A stretch of 64,000 nt of DNA, taken from NCBI GenBank assembly GCA_037043235.1, contig JAWRVZ010000140.1:675001-739000 (forward strand). Direction: 5' to 3'. The notes under the pieces were generated by a model, which made no database searches, was not told the origin of the DNA, and saw only the letters and a list, made by a program, of their open reading frames with translations. The translations under genes were made by a program, and so were the position numbers. This DNA is from Rhodeus uyekii (lineage: Eukaryota; Chordata; Actinopteri; Cypriniformes; Acheilognathidae). Positions 42,761-55,899 of this stretch are shown piece after piece; positions within the stretch are counted from its first letter, which is position 1; the number at the start of each line of letters is the position of its first letter.

Positions 42761-42994
42761 TATGCCCACACTGCCAGTGATCTCCCTCAGAATCACCTGA
42801 CCCCTGGCAGTGAAATTTGTTTTGTGTTTTAGGTTTCACAACATATGAACAGCTTTTCAGTACTTCACCACAGTCTGTGAATGTAGGTGTACAGTGCTCG
42901 AAGGCAGAATAGTTCCTCAGTGTCCCAAGGAGAAAACAAGATTCCAGTGACTTGCTCTCCTGACCTTCAAGCAGCGGGCTTTCCCTTTACTTTT

Positions 42995-43063
42995 CACAGT
43001 CGCGATTTTAAACACTTGAAAATCTGAGGGGGCCCAGGCCCCCCCGTGGCTACGCCACTGGTA
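42995..43063 (-). repeat. Fragment of a ccagtggcgtagccac repeat
   Basis: The minus strand begins accagtggcgtagccacggg, a start seen in common fish interspersed repeats. Short and undiagnosable beyond that. Confidence 0.4.
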
Positions 43064-43089
43064 CATAAGTACACTTAACTTTACAAAAA

Positions 43090-43415
43090 CACATAAAAAA
43101 TGTAAAGTTTCGGGTGCGGAGTGGCTGAGCTAAAGCACGCCAGCACGTACGTATAGAAGATGCATCTCATGGCTTGGCTAGCATCAGGAACCAATGGGAG
43201 GGCAGGAGGATGGTGGCAAGTCTACTATAACTAAGATGGCGGCGTGCGGCGCGAGATTCAAAGTAGAGTTTTTGTTATGGGGTGAATCTCGGACTTTCAG
43301 AAACCTTTTGTATCTTGAAAACTTTTCGTATTGTAGAGCAGTAAAATTCATCGTCTTTGCTTTCGTAACTTGGATTTTTCGTAAGTTGAGCCTTTCGTAT
43401 CTCGAGATACCACTG

Positions 43416-43417
<2 letters not shown>
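43090..43417 (-). mobile_element. pogo/Tigger-type DNA transposon end
   Basis: It ends cgtatctcgagataccactg followed by ta, the complement of the TACAGTGGTAYCTCG terminus typical of pogo/Tigger (Tc2-like) elements. Repeated ttcgta words precede it, as is usual for this family. No transposase was found. The left boundary is approximate, and a related terminus lies at 63703. Confidence 0.6.

Positions 43418-43479
<62 letters not shown>
43418..43479. repeat. (AT)n microsatellite
   Basis: About 30 AT units starting directly at the end of the pogo/Tigger relic. Confidence 0.95.
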
Positions 43480-43486
<7 letters not shown>

Positions 43487-43784
43487 TTCTCAATAAATTT
43501 AATGGGTAGATCATTTTGACTTGGTATTTTCAAAAGTAGCTCCCATGCTGAAAAAGTGTGAGCACCCCTGATCTAGAGTGTCATCTACATCTTTCATGTT
43601 GACAGAGTTTATTGATGATTGCAATAATTCCCTGAATGCAGAGCCTGATTTAAAAAAATAAAAAATAAAAATCCACATTAAAAACAATTTAGCAGACTTT
43701 CTGTGGATCGGAGCTATTGATTGTAAGTTAGAATGTTTTCCGGCTTGATGATAAAAAATATATGTACTGCATTTCGTTACTCTA

Positions 43785-43895
43785 GGTAAAACTAGGTCAT
43801 GGATTCGAAAGCAAGATCTGATTCAATGTGTTACTTGATTGCAATGTAAGTTGATTTGGATAAAAGCGTCTTCCAAATGCATAAATGTAAAATGT
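43785..43895 (+). mobile_element. tRNA-derived SINE, degenerate
   Basis: Contains ggtcatggattcgaaa (B box) then aatgtaagttgatttggata and aaagcgtcttccaaatgcat, the same family as 31592-31745 in the opposite orientation. Confidence 0.6.
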
Positions 43896-45966
43896 CAAAA
43901 TCCTTCACATATCTAAATCTGCTGTGTATCAATATTATACTGATGAAGTTTGAAGCAAATCGGGTCAAATTAAGAGGAAAAAAATTGAAGGAGACACACT
44001 TCCACACTGCCATTTGGTGGCACTATGACTTTTATTCACAATTCCCTGTGATTGGCTTCCTACAACAAACAGACAGCTGGAATTTCATTCAGATCAGTCA
44101 ATTTATGCTGAAGTTATAACACACTCCATTATCTCACCAAAACTGTTTTTGTTTTAACACCACGGCCAAACCATTTGAGATATCAAACACATTTTTTTCC
44201 GCAATTTTACACAATCTCTTGACTAATTGCTGACCACATTTGGAGGCATTTGAACAAACTGAATTCCAGTGCATGCTTTTTTCAAACAACCCTAAATAAT
44301 TTCCTGTTGGTTTGACATACAACTATGAGCACAAAAGTTGTTCAGCCCAATGAGCCCTGTTATGTTCTCACTATCAAAAATGTGTCTAATCCTAATTGAT
44401 ATATAGACTATGTTTTTGGACATCGTTCCACACCTGGGTACCTGGGTACTACACCTGGGTGCCATCTGAACCCCGACCCTAACGGCCACAGGTCCCAAAG
44501 TGTGAGCACATTTTCAAGAGTTTTTGAGCATGTTAAGCTACCCAAAAGCGCATGAGAGGTTGAAAAAAAAGAAAAGAAAAAAAGATTCCTCAGGAAAACA
44601 ATAGGCCTATCACCCTTTCAGGGCTTGGGCACTAATTAGGTAGAATAGACCTTGAAAAAAATACAAATACTTTGTTACAGTTAATACATCGTTGATTCTT
44701 ACATCAAATCAATACTAAAAATCAACGGTCCAGGTGTGTGAATGTAATGCATATGCTGCTGAGTTTAATGGCTATAAACATTATCTTTATGGGCCATGTG
44801 TCCAGTGAATTGCACACCAGATCTCATGCAAATTACCTTTTTTTTTCCTCTCTACACCGTTGTGATGAATGGATACGCTTTTATTCTCTAAAACATGGAA
44901 ATGCATCAGTAGTGGTAGATGTATTTTATTTCCCTAAAATAAACATTCCACATTTTTCATTCATTTTTATTTTGGTTAAGTTGTGCATCACTGGTAGTCT
45001 TAAAGCAATCACCGCTGTTTTCTATTATACAGAATAAACTCAAAACAGCATATGTTTTGAAGATAAAGCCTGAGGTTTATCTTGCTCTCTTTTCCACTGA
45101 GAGCAACTTGAGGGCAAATCTTGTGCAATCTTGTGATGTACTTTAGCAGTGATGATGATGTAATTTATGTTATATTTTAGCTCACACTTGCTTTGTGCTA
45201 TTTACACTTGGGCTAACTATTTAGAGACATGGGGGCGACCATGTGCATGTGGTCTCTGAGGAAAAAGTGGTTGTGAAACAACACACTTTATGTATTGGTT
45301 CAGAAAAAAAAATACAATTAGACTCTCCTTTGAATGTTTAATCCAAATCCAAAGCAAACCACTGCAATTTCATCCACATTTCACACATACTGTATAACCC
45401 ATATCCATACTTTCACTCACCTAAGCACTTGTTGTAATAAAATAAATTATGTACCTTACATGAAAGGAAAGTGTCTTAATAGCCAATGACATGGGGACGG
45501 TTATCTTTGCTTAACTGTAGTTCGATGCATTATGAGTTAACTAGCATAATGCCTTTAACAGTTTAATGTCGACCTTGAGAGCATTTCTGCTCTGGGTCCA
45601 TCCATCTCCATCAAATACCACCATAATGACATAGTGTTTTGCTTAGGAAAGCCATTAAAGGATCTAATCCCAAGGTGGAAGAATGAAATCAGACTCACTG
45701 TGGAATGATTACACCCATTCAGAAGGCCTTGGATAAATGCTGTAATTAATTGTACTCATAAAGAATTACTATTTACCATTTATTGGACCATAAAGTCTTT
45801 AGAGTGTAATATATAGCTTCTGCTTCAGTTCAGTGCCATTTTTTGAGACGTTTAAGTAATTTCTCACAACAAATAACAACCAAAACTAATTTCATGGTTA
45901 AATATTATCATGCACGGTAATGGATGGATGTGTGATTGAACAACAGAACGATAGGTAGATAGACAT
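43896..45966. other. AT-rich non-coding DNA
   Basis: No gene supported. A complex block at 45590-45740 might be conserved. ORFs under 100 codons show no domains. Confidence 0.4.
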
Positions 45967-46104
<138 letters not shown>

Positions 46105-47149
46105 GGGTAACTGATAAACCCTTTTCATAATGATGTCAGAAAACTAACTAACAAAACGAAAGGTAAAGGTTATACTGATAATAATAATGTTTACGTATTT
46201 ACAGGTTTCTGTATTTTAGTTTGTTTGATAATGTTAATGATTATTTGCAGTTTACAACTCTTTAACATGTGCGTGAACTGGATCGTAAAGTAGTCTAGTT
46301 TGTAGCAACAGGAACAATATGCATTGCTCTCAGCCTGTGTTGCCTGAAGTTTACTAATAAGTTTTAGCTTTTTATATTAATATATATTCCAGCACAGTTG
46401 TTTAGAATAACCTCCTCTTAATACAATCTAATGGTCAAACCATTTTCATATTCTGATGTGATTCATTATTCCTCTTTACCTGTGTCCATCTTTCAACAGT
46501 TTCCCACCCATCAAGCATGGTACAGTCTTCTTATTGATGCTATTGCAGTGTTCCTTGTTGTTCAATAAATAAATGTAGAAAAAAAAAAATGTGGCAGTAA
46601 ATTACTTTTATAACCATAGGCCTTCATGGCCTTATGGTAATGCTCCATATTGGAATGTTTATAATATTTTTGATCTGCACAATGTTGTTATATGTGTGCA
46701 GTGTTTACACCGAACCCAAATATGTTCAGTCAATGACTGTATATTGTGTTCAATAAACATCATACATTTGTGATAATATGTTGCCCTAAATATTTTAATG
46801 TAATGTTGAATTGCATGTACGAAAGTATTCACAGCCTTTGCCATGACACTCAGCTGGATCCTGAAAAGTCACTCTTACTGCCATATGCATAGTACAGTGT
46901 ACATTTCACAATGGTATGGGCACGATTCTTGGACTTCTTTGGTACTGGTTTGTATCCTTTATCAAGTTTAGAATGTGTTGTAAGCGAAAATGTGTCTGAA
47001 AGTTGCTATACATCATAGGCGCATGTCTGGCAGATATAGAAGGGACTGTGTAAACTTTATCGCGTTCACTGTGGCAGCCGGCGGAAGAAACTTTACCCTG
47101 CTTTGAGTTAAAACGGAAGTTGCGTGACGTCCTCGTGAAAAGGGTCTAT
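46105..47149. other. AT-rich non-coding DNA
   Basis: Nothing recognised. An A run lies near 46579. Confidence 0.4.
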
Positions 47150-47440
47150 TGGGTGATTGGGCAGATGTGATTTGCTACTGGTGGATCTGATTTGAATTGG
47201 TGGAAGAGTGACAGGTTGCCTCGCCCTCCAGTGTTGCCAGATTGGGCGTATTCCCGGGCGGGTTCCGACCCAATTGGGCTCCTTTTGGTCACGTCCAACC
47301 GGAAAAAAATGCATTGGGCTGATCAATAAAAATTGGGCTTGTTTTTGATGACAAACCCGCCGAAATTTAATATATAAATGCATATAAATTCCATTAAAAC
47401 AAGCCTACAAATGCATATAAATTCCACTAAAACAACCCCC
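47150..47440. repeat. Dispersed repeat (gtggatctgatttgaattgg; ccagtgttgccagattgggc)
   Basis: The first part resembles 7675-7745. The second part, ccagtgttgccagattgggc, is a wording seen in fish interspersed repeats. Class not determined. A run of about 10 C is near 47437. Confidence 0.4.
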
Positions 47441-48059
47441 CCCCCCGTCAACAATCACGTATAGGTCTCAACACCGTGCTTCCCGCTCGTTGACACACAA
47501 AAAAAAAACACTTTTTTACAAGCATAACTCTCGAGTATGCTCGGGAAATACTCCTAATACTCAAACTGGTCTTTTAAACAGTGCATACCTGTAAGGGAGT
47601 GATGTATAATGATTATGAATCACACGTGATGCTCATTCACTGCTCTTTATAACTTGAATGAAGCCTATCATGAGAACTCCCTCTATACCAGTACGCAGTG
47701 ACGTGTACGTCACACGCATGACCAATCATAATCACAAGCAGGAGCATCAACACAAAATTATTATCTCGCAAAGAATTATAGCTTATTATAGAACACAGTA
47801 TATTTATAACTAGTATTCACATTAAACAATAACGGATGAACAGTACTAAAAAATTATTACATACAAATAAATCAAACTTAATTATTCACACATATCACAT
47901 ATTGTGGTTAAAGTTGAATCATTTGTAATAAATAGTGTAATATTTAACAAAAATGTCTATCTTGATTTCATGGTGAATTTTTATTTTATTTTATTAAGGT
48001 CCAAATAATTTTGTCAGTCATTTTTACATTTGCAGGTATTGACTTTGCTGCACACTCAA
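47441..48059. other. AT-rich non-coding DNA
   Basis: No gene or repeat recognised. Confidence 0.4.
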
Positions 48060-48218
48060 TGATTTACAATTACATTTGGTATACACTTTTATCCAAGCAA
48101 CTTATATTTAAGAAACTTGCATTTAAGAAACACATTGAATCAGTTATTGCTTTCTCTGGGATCGAACCCATGACCTTTGCGTTGTTAGCACCAATGCTCA
48201 ACTGATTGAGCTACAGGA
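48060..48218 (-). mobile_element. tRNA-derived SINE
   Basis: The minus strand has an A box (tgtagctcaatcagttgagc) and a B box (gggttcgatccca) with proper spacing. The tail lies at 48075-48130 (acacttttatccaagcaact). This is the best preserved SINE of the family here. It does not form a standard tRNA gene. Confidence 0.7.
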
Positions 48219-48662
48219 AAACAATAAATAATTGATCACACACCATGGAGCCAAAGCTAAAGAGACAACGGCCAAAGGCATTTGAAGAAAGTTTATCCTT
48301 TAATCTCCCTATTTATGATAGAGACATTCACTGGAGATCAGGGTCTTCTGCTGGTCTTGTGGAAAACACTTTGTTATGTAAAAATCTCAAATGAAATATA
48401 AATTAGTGTGGGGACTCAAGATGCTAAATTGACTTTCAACTACTAAAGGCCGGATTTACTAAACAGGGCAAATTAGATTGAGAGCATAATTCCAAAAAAG
48501 GGCTTATTGGAGTGGACAGTTCTGCCCTCGATTTACTGATGGCACGCAAATTAAAGAACACAGACGGAACTGGATAATTTCCATAATAACCAACATAATC
48601 TACCAAGTAGTATCTGGTTAAAGACATACTTACAATAAATCATTTCGGAAATACCAGTAAAT
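48219..48662. other. AT-rich non-coding DNA
   Basis: Nothing recognised. cagtaaat at 48655-48662 is the left target duplication of the next element. Confidence 0.4.
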
Positions 48663-49418
48663 GTCAGGTTGGGTGAAGGGATTGAGCGAGGACTCAATAT
48701 TGCAGTAGACAATGGGGATTTATTGTTACAAAACAAAATAAAAACTGAACAAAAACCACCCCGAGGGGGAAAACAAGACATGAACATGAACTTGACTCAC
48801 TAGACTAGACTTGACTTGATTCAGAATACTAGGAACACACAACCATTCAACGACGAGAAACCAGCACAAGACAACAGACACGGATGGATTAAATACACAC
48901 ATGAGGAACGGTAATTGAATAAGACACAGCTGGGAACAAATCAAACTAAAGCAGGGAAACAAGGTGGGAGGGTTACACACTGACGAGACAAAGACGACGT
49001 GCAGCTGGCGCCAGCCAAACTGCGCGTGACAGAAAACAAAGCACGCGGCCGATTGGATGCGAACCGCGTGCCAAACATAAACACACGGACGAGAGGAGGC
49101 GCGGCTCGCGCAAGGCTTGAAACCGCGCCCACTCACATAACGTAGAGCTCGCAAGAACGAGTTCTCACGAGCTCACGACAAGGACTAACACACACGAGTT
49201 ATGAATGCCCGAATCCCGATCCAAAACCGAAACTGAACCAGACCCAAGTATCGGGACCGGACATCATAACTCGTACGAAAGACGTCACAGACAAGCGCGC
49301 GCGGCTCGAATCCTCGACGCCGTGCGCACACACACCAAACACGAGACATAATGGTAGTGTCAGAGCTCTGCCACAAAACCAAGAAATGACTACTAGACCG
49401 AATGTGGCAGAACCCTGA
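48663..49418 (-). mobile_element. Stem-loop-ended repeat, 756 bp copy
   Basis: Flanked by the direct repeat CAGTAAAT (48655-48662 and 49419-49426), a hAT-like 8 bp duplication. On the minus strand it begins with a stem-loop (bases 49419 to 49359, 14 of 16 stem pairs, TCTAGT in the loop). It has a body of about 600 bp and a distal aacaataaatcccc before ending cccaacctgac. A 142-codon minus-strand ORF inside resembles those in the other copies but probably reflects low stop density. Confidence 0.65.
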
Positions 49419-49426
49419 CAGTAAAT

Positions 49427-49816
49427 TGACTAGCGTGCACGTTTGTAAATCACTTTGCATTATTCATTTAAATCCTATGCTCCAATAAATATTGCACCTG
49501 AAAGGGAAACTCCTACAAATGCATATGCAATAAGGTCCACAAACCACACCTTTTCGACACTTATTTATCACTGCATGTCTTCAATAAATCCCAACAATAT
49601 TTTTCTAACTCCAAAAAGAGGGTTTGCGCTGGCACAAACTGTTAGTAAATATGGTCCAAAATGTCCAACTAGTTGACAGATATCACTAAAATGAGTGTTG
49701 TGAGAAATCACACCTGTCACTGTAAACAGAAAAAAAGAGTCAGGGTGGCAACCAAGGCTTGTCAGACAAACAGAAAACCTACTCTATTCTGGTATGTGAT
49801 GCCCACTTTTCATAAC
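49427..49816. other. Non-coding DNA
   Basis: No gene recognised. Confidence 0.4.
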
Positions 49817-50080
49817 CTGGGGCCTCATGTATCAACACTACTTACGCACAAAAACGTTGCGTTCGCCAGCTTTCACGCTCACGGTCGGATGTACTAAAAG
49901 TGAAACTAACGTGACAATGTGCGTTTCTCCACGGCAAGTTCATGTCTGGCGTAAGTACATATCTCATTGTTTTGTCCATTGGCGACTCCTACAGGCAATG
50001 AAGTGAAGCTGCAAACATGACAACGAATTCTTCTACAAGTATGTGGGAAACATTGCTATTAATTTGCAATGTATAAATTA

Positions 50081-50082
<2 letters not shown>

Positions 50083-50138
<56 letters not shown>

Positions 50139-50142
50139 TATT
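50083..50142. repeat. (AT)n microsatellite inside Harbinger
   Basis: About 28 AT units with one break. Confidence 0.95.
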
Positions 50143-50252
50143 TGTCACATAAGCCTTATGGGAATATTCTATAAATTATGCAATTAAGTAAGAACAAATA
50201 AAAACACGTGCAAATTGAAGGGTAACAATTAGTGAACAATTAGTCTATGGCA

Positions 50253-50396
50253 ATGGCAGCTTTGGCAATATTAGAGGACATTGCTAATGGCAAAATCCGA
50301 AGAGAACGAGTTTTTAGGGACCACAATGATTTCCTGGCCCAGGATGACTGCCTTATCAGCCATTTCAGATTTCCAAGGGCTATCCTCCGAATCTAG
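50253..50396 (+). pseudogene. Harbinger transposase N-terminus relic
   Basis: 47 codons from ATG 50253 to a premature TAG. The peptide includes IRRERVFRDHNDFLAQDD then HFRFPRAIL, matching the start of PIF/Harbinger transposases of the HARBI1 type. The rest of the protein follows only as fragments in other frames. Confidence 0.8.
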
Positions 50397-50599
50397 TTGG
50401 GTCCGAATCTAGAGAGAGAGACAGCGAGGAAACACACAATTCCCGTTCCATAACAGGTGCCGACAACGCTTGGTTTCCTGGCAACTGATTCTTTCCAAAG
50501 GGAACTGACCGACCGCTCAGGAATCAGCGAGTCGTCTTTGAGCCGCGCAAAACCAGCTGTCCCCACATGATGCAGTTGACCAGCCAAACATTAAAATGC

Positions 50600-50880
50600 A
50601 ATTTACAGCGATAGTCGGTTTCCCTAATGTAATCGGAGCGATCGACTGCACACACATATAAGGCACCATCTGAAGATGAATTTGCATACGAGAATCGGAA
50701 ACATTTCCATTCAATAAATGTGCAGATTATATGTGATGCGCAAATACGCCTAAAAAATATTGTGGCAAGGTGGCCTGGGTCAACCCATGATTCATACATC
50801 CTTACAAAAAGCTTGGTTGGGTGACAGCTGGTAGCTGGCAGAGTGCGCGATGGCTTCTTGATGAGTGATGCATTTAAAGT
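50600..50880 (+). pseudogene. Harbinger transposase catalytic region relic
   Basis: FPNVIGAIDCTHI, holding the first catalytic Asp, lies at about 50620-50660 and is followed by a stop. In the next frame ENRKHFHSINVQIICDA and NIVARWPGSTHDSYI, with the second Asp, lie at 50690-50800. At least one frameshift and several stops separate them, so there is no active DDE transposase. Confidence 0.8.
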
Positions 50881-51490
50881 TATGGTTCTATCTAATAGTA
50901 CTTTTTATTTTTATTTATTTGCATTTAATTAAATTAATTATATAACAATTATATATAATAATTGTATTTAATTATACAACAACCCTTCAGAAGACCGCGG
51001 TTATCCACTAAAGACAATTATAAGACCATTTATTTTTAGGATCATTTACAGTGCAACTTTTAGATCCAACCGCATTGACGGCATCAGCTAAACTCCCCCA
51101 TATTTTCATATTTTTTTTCCTTTTGTTATTAATTCCGGAGGACAAAGTTCCAAATATTATTTTTTTCTAATTTCTACCTCCGATAGTAGCACCTCCAATT
51201 CACTTTCTGTACTTTCACTTTCGTTTTCGTGCCGCTTCCTTTTCCCAAGTGGACTCATTACCATATTTAAATCAGTTTAATTAAGGGAGGAGACTGGGTG
51301 GAGTGTTGTGCTCGTGCATGTGCGCTCAATTTCACGTGAATCGGGATGTACGAAGAGAATATGCGCGGGATCCTTCGAACGCAGAGATTGACACATCTGG
51401 ATTTTTTTGTGCGTTCGCACATTCACAGCTTTGTCCGTAAGTGATGTTTCAGTATGAATTCAACGCAAGTCTTAGTACATGAGGCCCCAG

Positions 51491-53756
51491 CTCTGAATTT
51501 TTCATCATTAAAAATGTGGTTTCACTTTGAAATGCATCATATTATGAATTTAAAATGGATCCCAAATGCCATTTTAATGACTTTAACAATGTATGATGCT
51601 TCTGCATGTGAAACAGGTTGTACCTGCCTCAGGCCAGTGTGTCACATGGTCTCTGTACATGTGTTAGCCATAATGAAATTCATACACATGCCATCATAGA
51701 ATGTATGCTTGGAAGTGGGTGTATTTTATGCAAATGTCTGTTTCATAATGATGAGAATGTGAAACTCTATCAGCATAAGCACTGTTCTGTAGGGACTCTA
51801 TCTGTAATATATTCCATAATTCTTTCAGTTTCAATATATGGAGGTTACTGTAAAAAAAAACAAAAACAAATGAAAAGCACGGTTCCCCAGGCCATAAACT
51901 GTATTTACACTCAAACATGTTCCAAAGATGGGATCCGTGAGCAAAAATATTGCTGCCCATGATTCATTCTATTTGTATTTGGCATTATCTGTTATTTGCT
52001 TGACATTTTACAACATGAAGTACATATTCTGTACAAGTAGCACTATATTTTAAACAAGATATTCATTCAGCTTGCATAAAACGTGAACTGATCCCATTTA
52101 AATACTACATAATGCAGAGGAATTAGAGCTTTCCTCGAGCTAAAACATTATTAGTGGAATTCTCTGATCATATTCAGTGTATTTTCATTATTCATAAACT
52201 GTGATTGTAGATATAATACATTTACTGTCATATGTTTGAAACTTATATCATGTATTGAGAATACATGAACAACTTTACAAGTCTTTAAGGTTCATAGAAT
52301 ATTTCTTAAATCTAAATAACATGTTTATAACATGTCTAACATGTCTTTAAATGTTTATCATAATGGTATCATTCTCCTTTCAACAAGTGAATTCTTCATG
52401 AAGGAGTTTTAAATTAAATTGTTAAATTGTCAACCCCATTGCTGTCAACCTTACCATTAGGATAATTTGTAATATTTAAATTACAAATGATCTGCACTTA
52501 ATTATGTCCAAGCTAATATTTTATTTGATGAAATTTCAATTATATTTTCATGTGATGCCACATCCCATGAAGTAAGGTTAAAGTGCGGTAGAAGCACAAC
52601 TGAGCAAAGCTGCTGAAACTGACACACAGAGCAGGGGGAGGTGCATTTACGTCCCTGGATTGTTGGGATTGAATGGGTGATCTATATCAAAGAGTGACAT
52701 AGTGTATTAATCTAGAAGGGGGCGGCTGCCAGGGCAATGGCATATCTCTTCTCATTGATATGTTTGCTGCAGCTCAGTAATCAATCGCAGAGAGCACTCA
52801 GCCTGCAGATTGGCTGCCACTGACTAAATGGCAGTGTACCATAATTATGAAATCTGATGGAGAGGTTCGGCATGGGGATTTTAATTTCTAATGCACATAA
52901 TAGGCAGTCCCACATCCCAGACAGTTTATGTCATATTCTCTTCTCTCATCAACACACTTTTTCATATGCTGTGTGATTAATATGTGAAAAGTTATGAAAT
53001 ATGTTATATTGAGTAAAGTGCAACACACTCTTATAGAATTACCATACCAATCAAAATAAACAAACATTCCAGCAAGACTAATTTCTATTTTTTTAGTTTC
53101 AGTTTCTCTAGCTCTTAGTTTAACTCCCCCGACCAACCTGTGAAATCTCATTGTGCCAAAATCACGCTCCTCATAACCGTACATTAAACATTTAGTGTGT
53201 TCTGATTGGCTGTGATTGTGCAGCAGTTTTGCATTCAGTGTGGATAGACAAATGAAATGTTATGCACGAACTAGGGCTCTCAAGTGATTAAAATATTTAA
53301 TCAAATGAATACAACGTTCTCATGAAACTAGATGGTGCAGTCTGGTCTCAGTCTCAAACTCAATCTGAATGCAATCACATCATTCTCTACTGGGCGCAGC
53401 TGATTTGGTTTCTGCTGTATCAGTAGCCAATGAGCACAATGCTCAACCTTCAAATACTTGACACGCTTCCTGAAAAAAAATTGGCAGAGAAATTAACTGT
53501 GATATACACATTCACGTACTCAAACACACAAATCTTGATGACAACAAAAGCTAATGATGTGTACTCAAGGTGCTCTTTTGTACTCACGGTCACACTAGAG
53601 TGACGTCATGGCTATCACAGGTTAATATCATTGTTGTGTTTGAATCTCATGCTTCAGACATCAGTCCAAGTGATTTTATTCCCCAAAGACATTCCCCAAA
53701 GTGTCTTTAGACGAAGAGCAAGTTCTTGTTTGAAATGGAACACTGCATAGTCTTCA
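51491..53756. other. Non-coding DNA with a complex block
   Basis: AT-rich overall. 52590-52890 is compositionally complex with no ORF and could be a conserved non-coding element. No gene supported. Confidence 0.35.
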
Positions 53757-53764
53757 CCCTATAC

Positions 53765-54179
53765 CAGGGGTCTGCAACCATCAAAATCAAAGAGCCATTT
53801 TGGCCTCTTTACTACAGAATAAAATTTACGGGAGCCACAAAACCTACGTGATCCTTAAAATTAAGATAACACTGCATATAAAGGTTTATATCCAGTTTGC
53901 AATAAATAAAATAACTAAAGTGTGCAGCATTTATGAAATTACAGAACTACAAAAATAAAACTATTGACATTTTATTTCTGTTTGTGACAATGGAAAACAA
54001 AATATAAAAAAAAAAGTAACAAAATTACTTCAATCTTGAAATTTAAGAGGTATAAAAAATAGATTTATTAATAAAATAGCTTATTTATTGATTCCCATAT
54101 ATATTTTCAAAGCAAGGAGAGCCTCTGCACAGGGATGAAAGAGAATATGACTCTGGAGCCGCACGTTGCAGACCCAGTG
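53765..54179. mobile_element. hAT-type MITE with perfect 8 bp target duplication
   Basis: Begins CAGGGGTCTGCAACC and ends GTTGCAGACCCAGTG, hAT-style inverted termini. CCCTATAC is duplicated exactly at 53757-53764 and 54180-54187. 415 bp, AT-rich, non-coding. gagccatt and gagccgca near the ends match the usual subterminal wording of this family. Confidence 0.88.
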
Positions 54180-54187
54180 CCCTATAC

Positions 54188-55143
54188 ATGACATATGGAT
54201 TAATCTGAAAAAGCTACAAAAGTTATTGAAAGATTTGAAAAGATAAAATGTTGGTATTGGCATGAAAACGATAGGAGAGAAAGGGTTCCTTTGTCCTCAA
54301 GTTATTAAATAATAATTTAGTGAATAATTATTTTAAAAATATTATTATTCGAGTTGACAGTTGTTTATATAGGCTGTTTATATATTGTTGTTTATACAGT
54401 TGTTTATATATCCCATGCATTACAGTACAGTAATGTGCTCATCAGCATTAACAGAGGATGCTTGGTCCAATAACCAAGTTTGGCTTGGTTAGCTTACATT
54501 TGAATGATTTCCACAATTTCTCTCAAATGTAAATGCACCCATTCACAAATATATGCCTAGCACAACTTTTTGATTATATCAGACATTTGGAAATTAACAT
54601 TTGGAAATGATATTAGCATTAAGACATTTGCAAATTATATTAACATTAATCACTTTGCCCTCTAAGGCAACGTTGTTAAATGTTAGTTAATTTAAAGACA
54701 AAGTGAATAAAATGATAGGTTAATCTTATCATTTTCCCTGCTTTTTTATGTCAGAACGCTTCCCACATCTATTCATTTTGGTCATGGCACAGTCATAATG
54801 TCTGATGAGGGTGAAAAGCTGATTCTGAGATAGATTCTGAACTCATTTAAGTGCTAAACTCAAGTTAAATAAAAACATTTCCTTTCATATTTTTTTATAA
54901 AGTTTTATTAAAGGAGCATCACCCATTTTGACTGCATATACTGCCTACCCCATTTTGCACCACACAGACAGTTGTCATGACAGGAATTACATGATATGCT
55001 GATTAATTAATCTTAATTAATTAATCAAATTTAGCAGAAAAATTACCTCAAATATAGTCATGAGAAAAGTATATCAAATATACAAAAAATTCACTTTAGA
55101 AATAAATATTTTATTAATCATAGAATTTACTACACATAAATAT
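54188..55143. other. AT-rich non-coding DNA
   Basis: Nothing recognised. Confidence 0.4.
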
Positions 55144-55899
55144 GTCTGGGTTTTGTCACTTCAGTTGTGTTTTCTAGTGTTTCGGTGACAGAGATCTGAC
55201 ACTGCCCTACTGTTATGTATTTGTGGGAGCATGCAGCATTTCAAATCACACTCTCTATTGTCCTTGAAGGGTGTGTGTATCGTGTGGTTTTTGATCACGA
55301 CACTTTGGTCTTATTCAGTCTTGGGTTTGCGTCGGGGTTTCGGACATTCATGGCCCGTGTGTATGTCCCTGTTGTGAGCGCACGACACCAGCGTTCGCTT
55401 GTCTTCATGTCCTCTAAATCATGTGAATGGGCACGGTTTCGAGCTTCGCTCGGCCCATGTGCTCTCTTCTCCACGTGTGTTGTTGAGAAGCAGCGGTCCG
55501 TCTTTACATCTGCCGTCTGCTTTCATGTTGTGTCTTGTGTTGCGTGCAGTTTGTTTTCACTAGCTGCTCACTGTCTTGACTGGTTTCATCTGGACACGCG
55601 GCTTATGCGTGTTCGCTTTGGCTGCATGTTCGTGTCCTGTCATTGCGTAACCCCGCCTGTCTTGTTCCCTTGTTATTGTTTGATTTGCCCAAACGGTCTT
55701 CCCTCATCTACCCGCCTTGTGTGTTCTCTATTTAGTCCCCTCGTGTGTGCTGTCCTGTGCTGGTTCGTTGTCGTTTTATGGCTGTGTCCTCCTGTCTTAT
55801 TTGTCATATTTTTTAGCCTCTTCATTTTTATTATAATTAATATCCCTCCTCTCCTGCTTATCAAGTCTTCACCTCATCCTTTCATCCCCTACACCTGAC
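55144..55899 (+). mobile_element. Stem-loop-ended repeat, plus-strand copy
   Basis: The opening stem-loop is 55144-55200 (arms gtctgggttttgtcac and gtgacagagatctgac, TCTAGT in the loop), and the copy ends cacctgac at 55899. Body and length match 48663-49418. The 227-codon ORF 55215-55898 spans almost all of it and is Cys, Val, Phe and Leu-rich, which fits a pyrimidine-rich, stop-poor strand rather than a known protein. No clear target duplication. Confidence 0.6.

Larger units (their letters stand above)
49817..51490 (+). mobile_element. PIF/Harbinger transposon, full-length but dead
   Basis: Perfect inverted termini: CTGGGGCCTCATGTA at 49817 and TACATGAGGCCCCAG ending at 51490. Subterminal sequences are also loosely inverted (acttacgcacaaaaa; cgtaagtgatg). 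Inside are transposase fragments (50253-50396 and 50600-50880) and an (AT)n array. No clean 3 bp target duplication is visible. Confidence 0.85.

Noticed and set aside
48150..48218. tRNA gene
   Set aside because: A and B boxes are present, but the sequence continues into a SINE tail, recurs in three other decayed copies and does not give a clean cloverleaf.
48726..49154. 142-codon minus-strand ORF
   Set aside because: Same repeat family as above; composition-driven.
55215..55898. 227-codon ORF as a multi-pass membrane protein
   Set aside because: It lies entirely within a repeat family. The other copies have similar but non-conserved peptides in a pyrimidine-rich, stop-poor strand. Hydrophobicity follows from T-rich codons.
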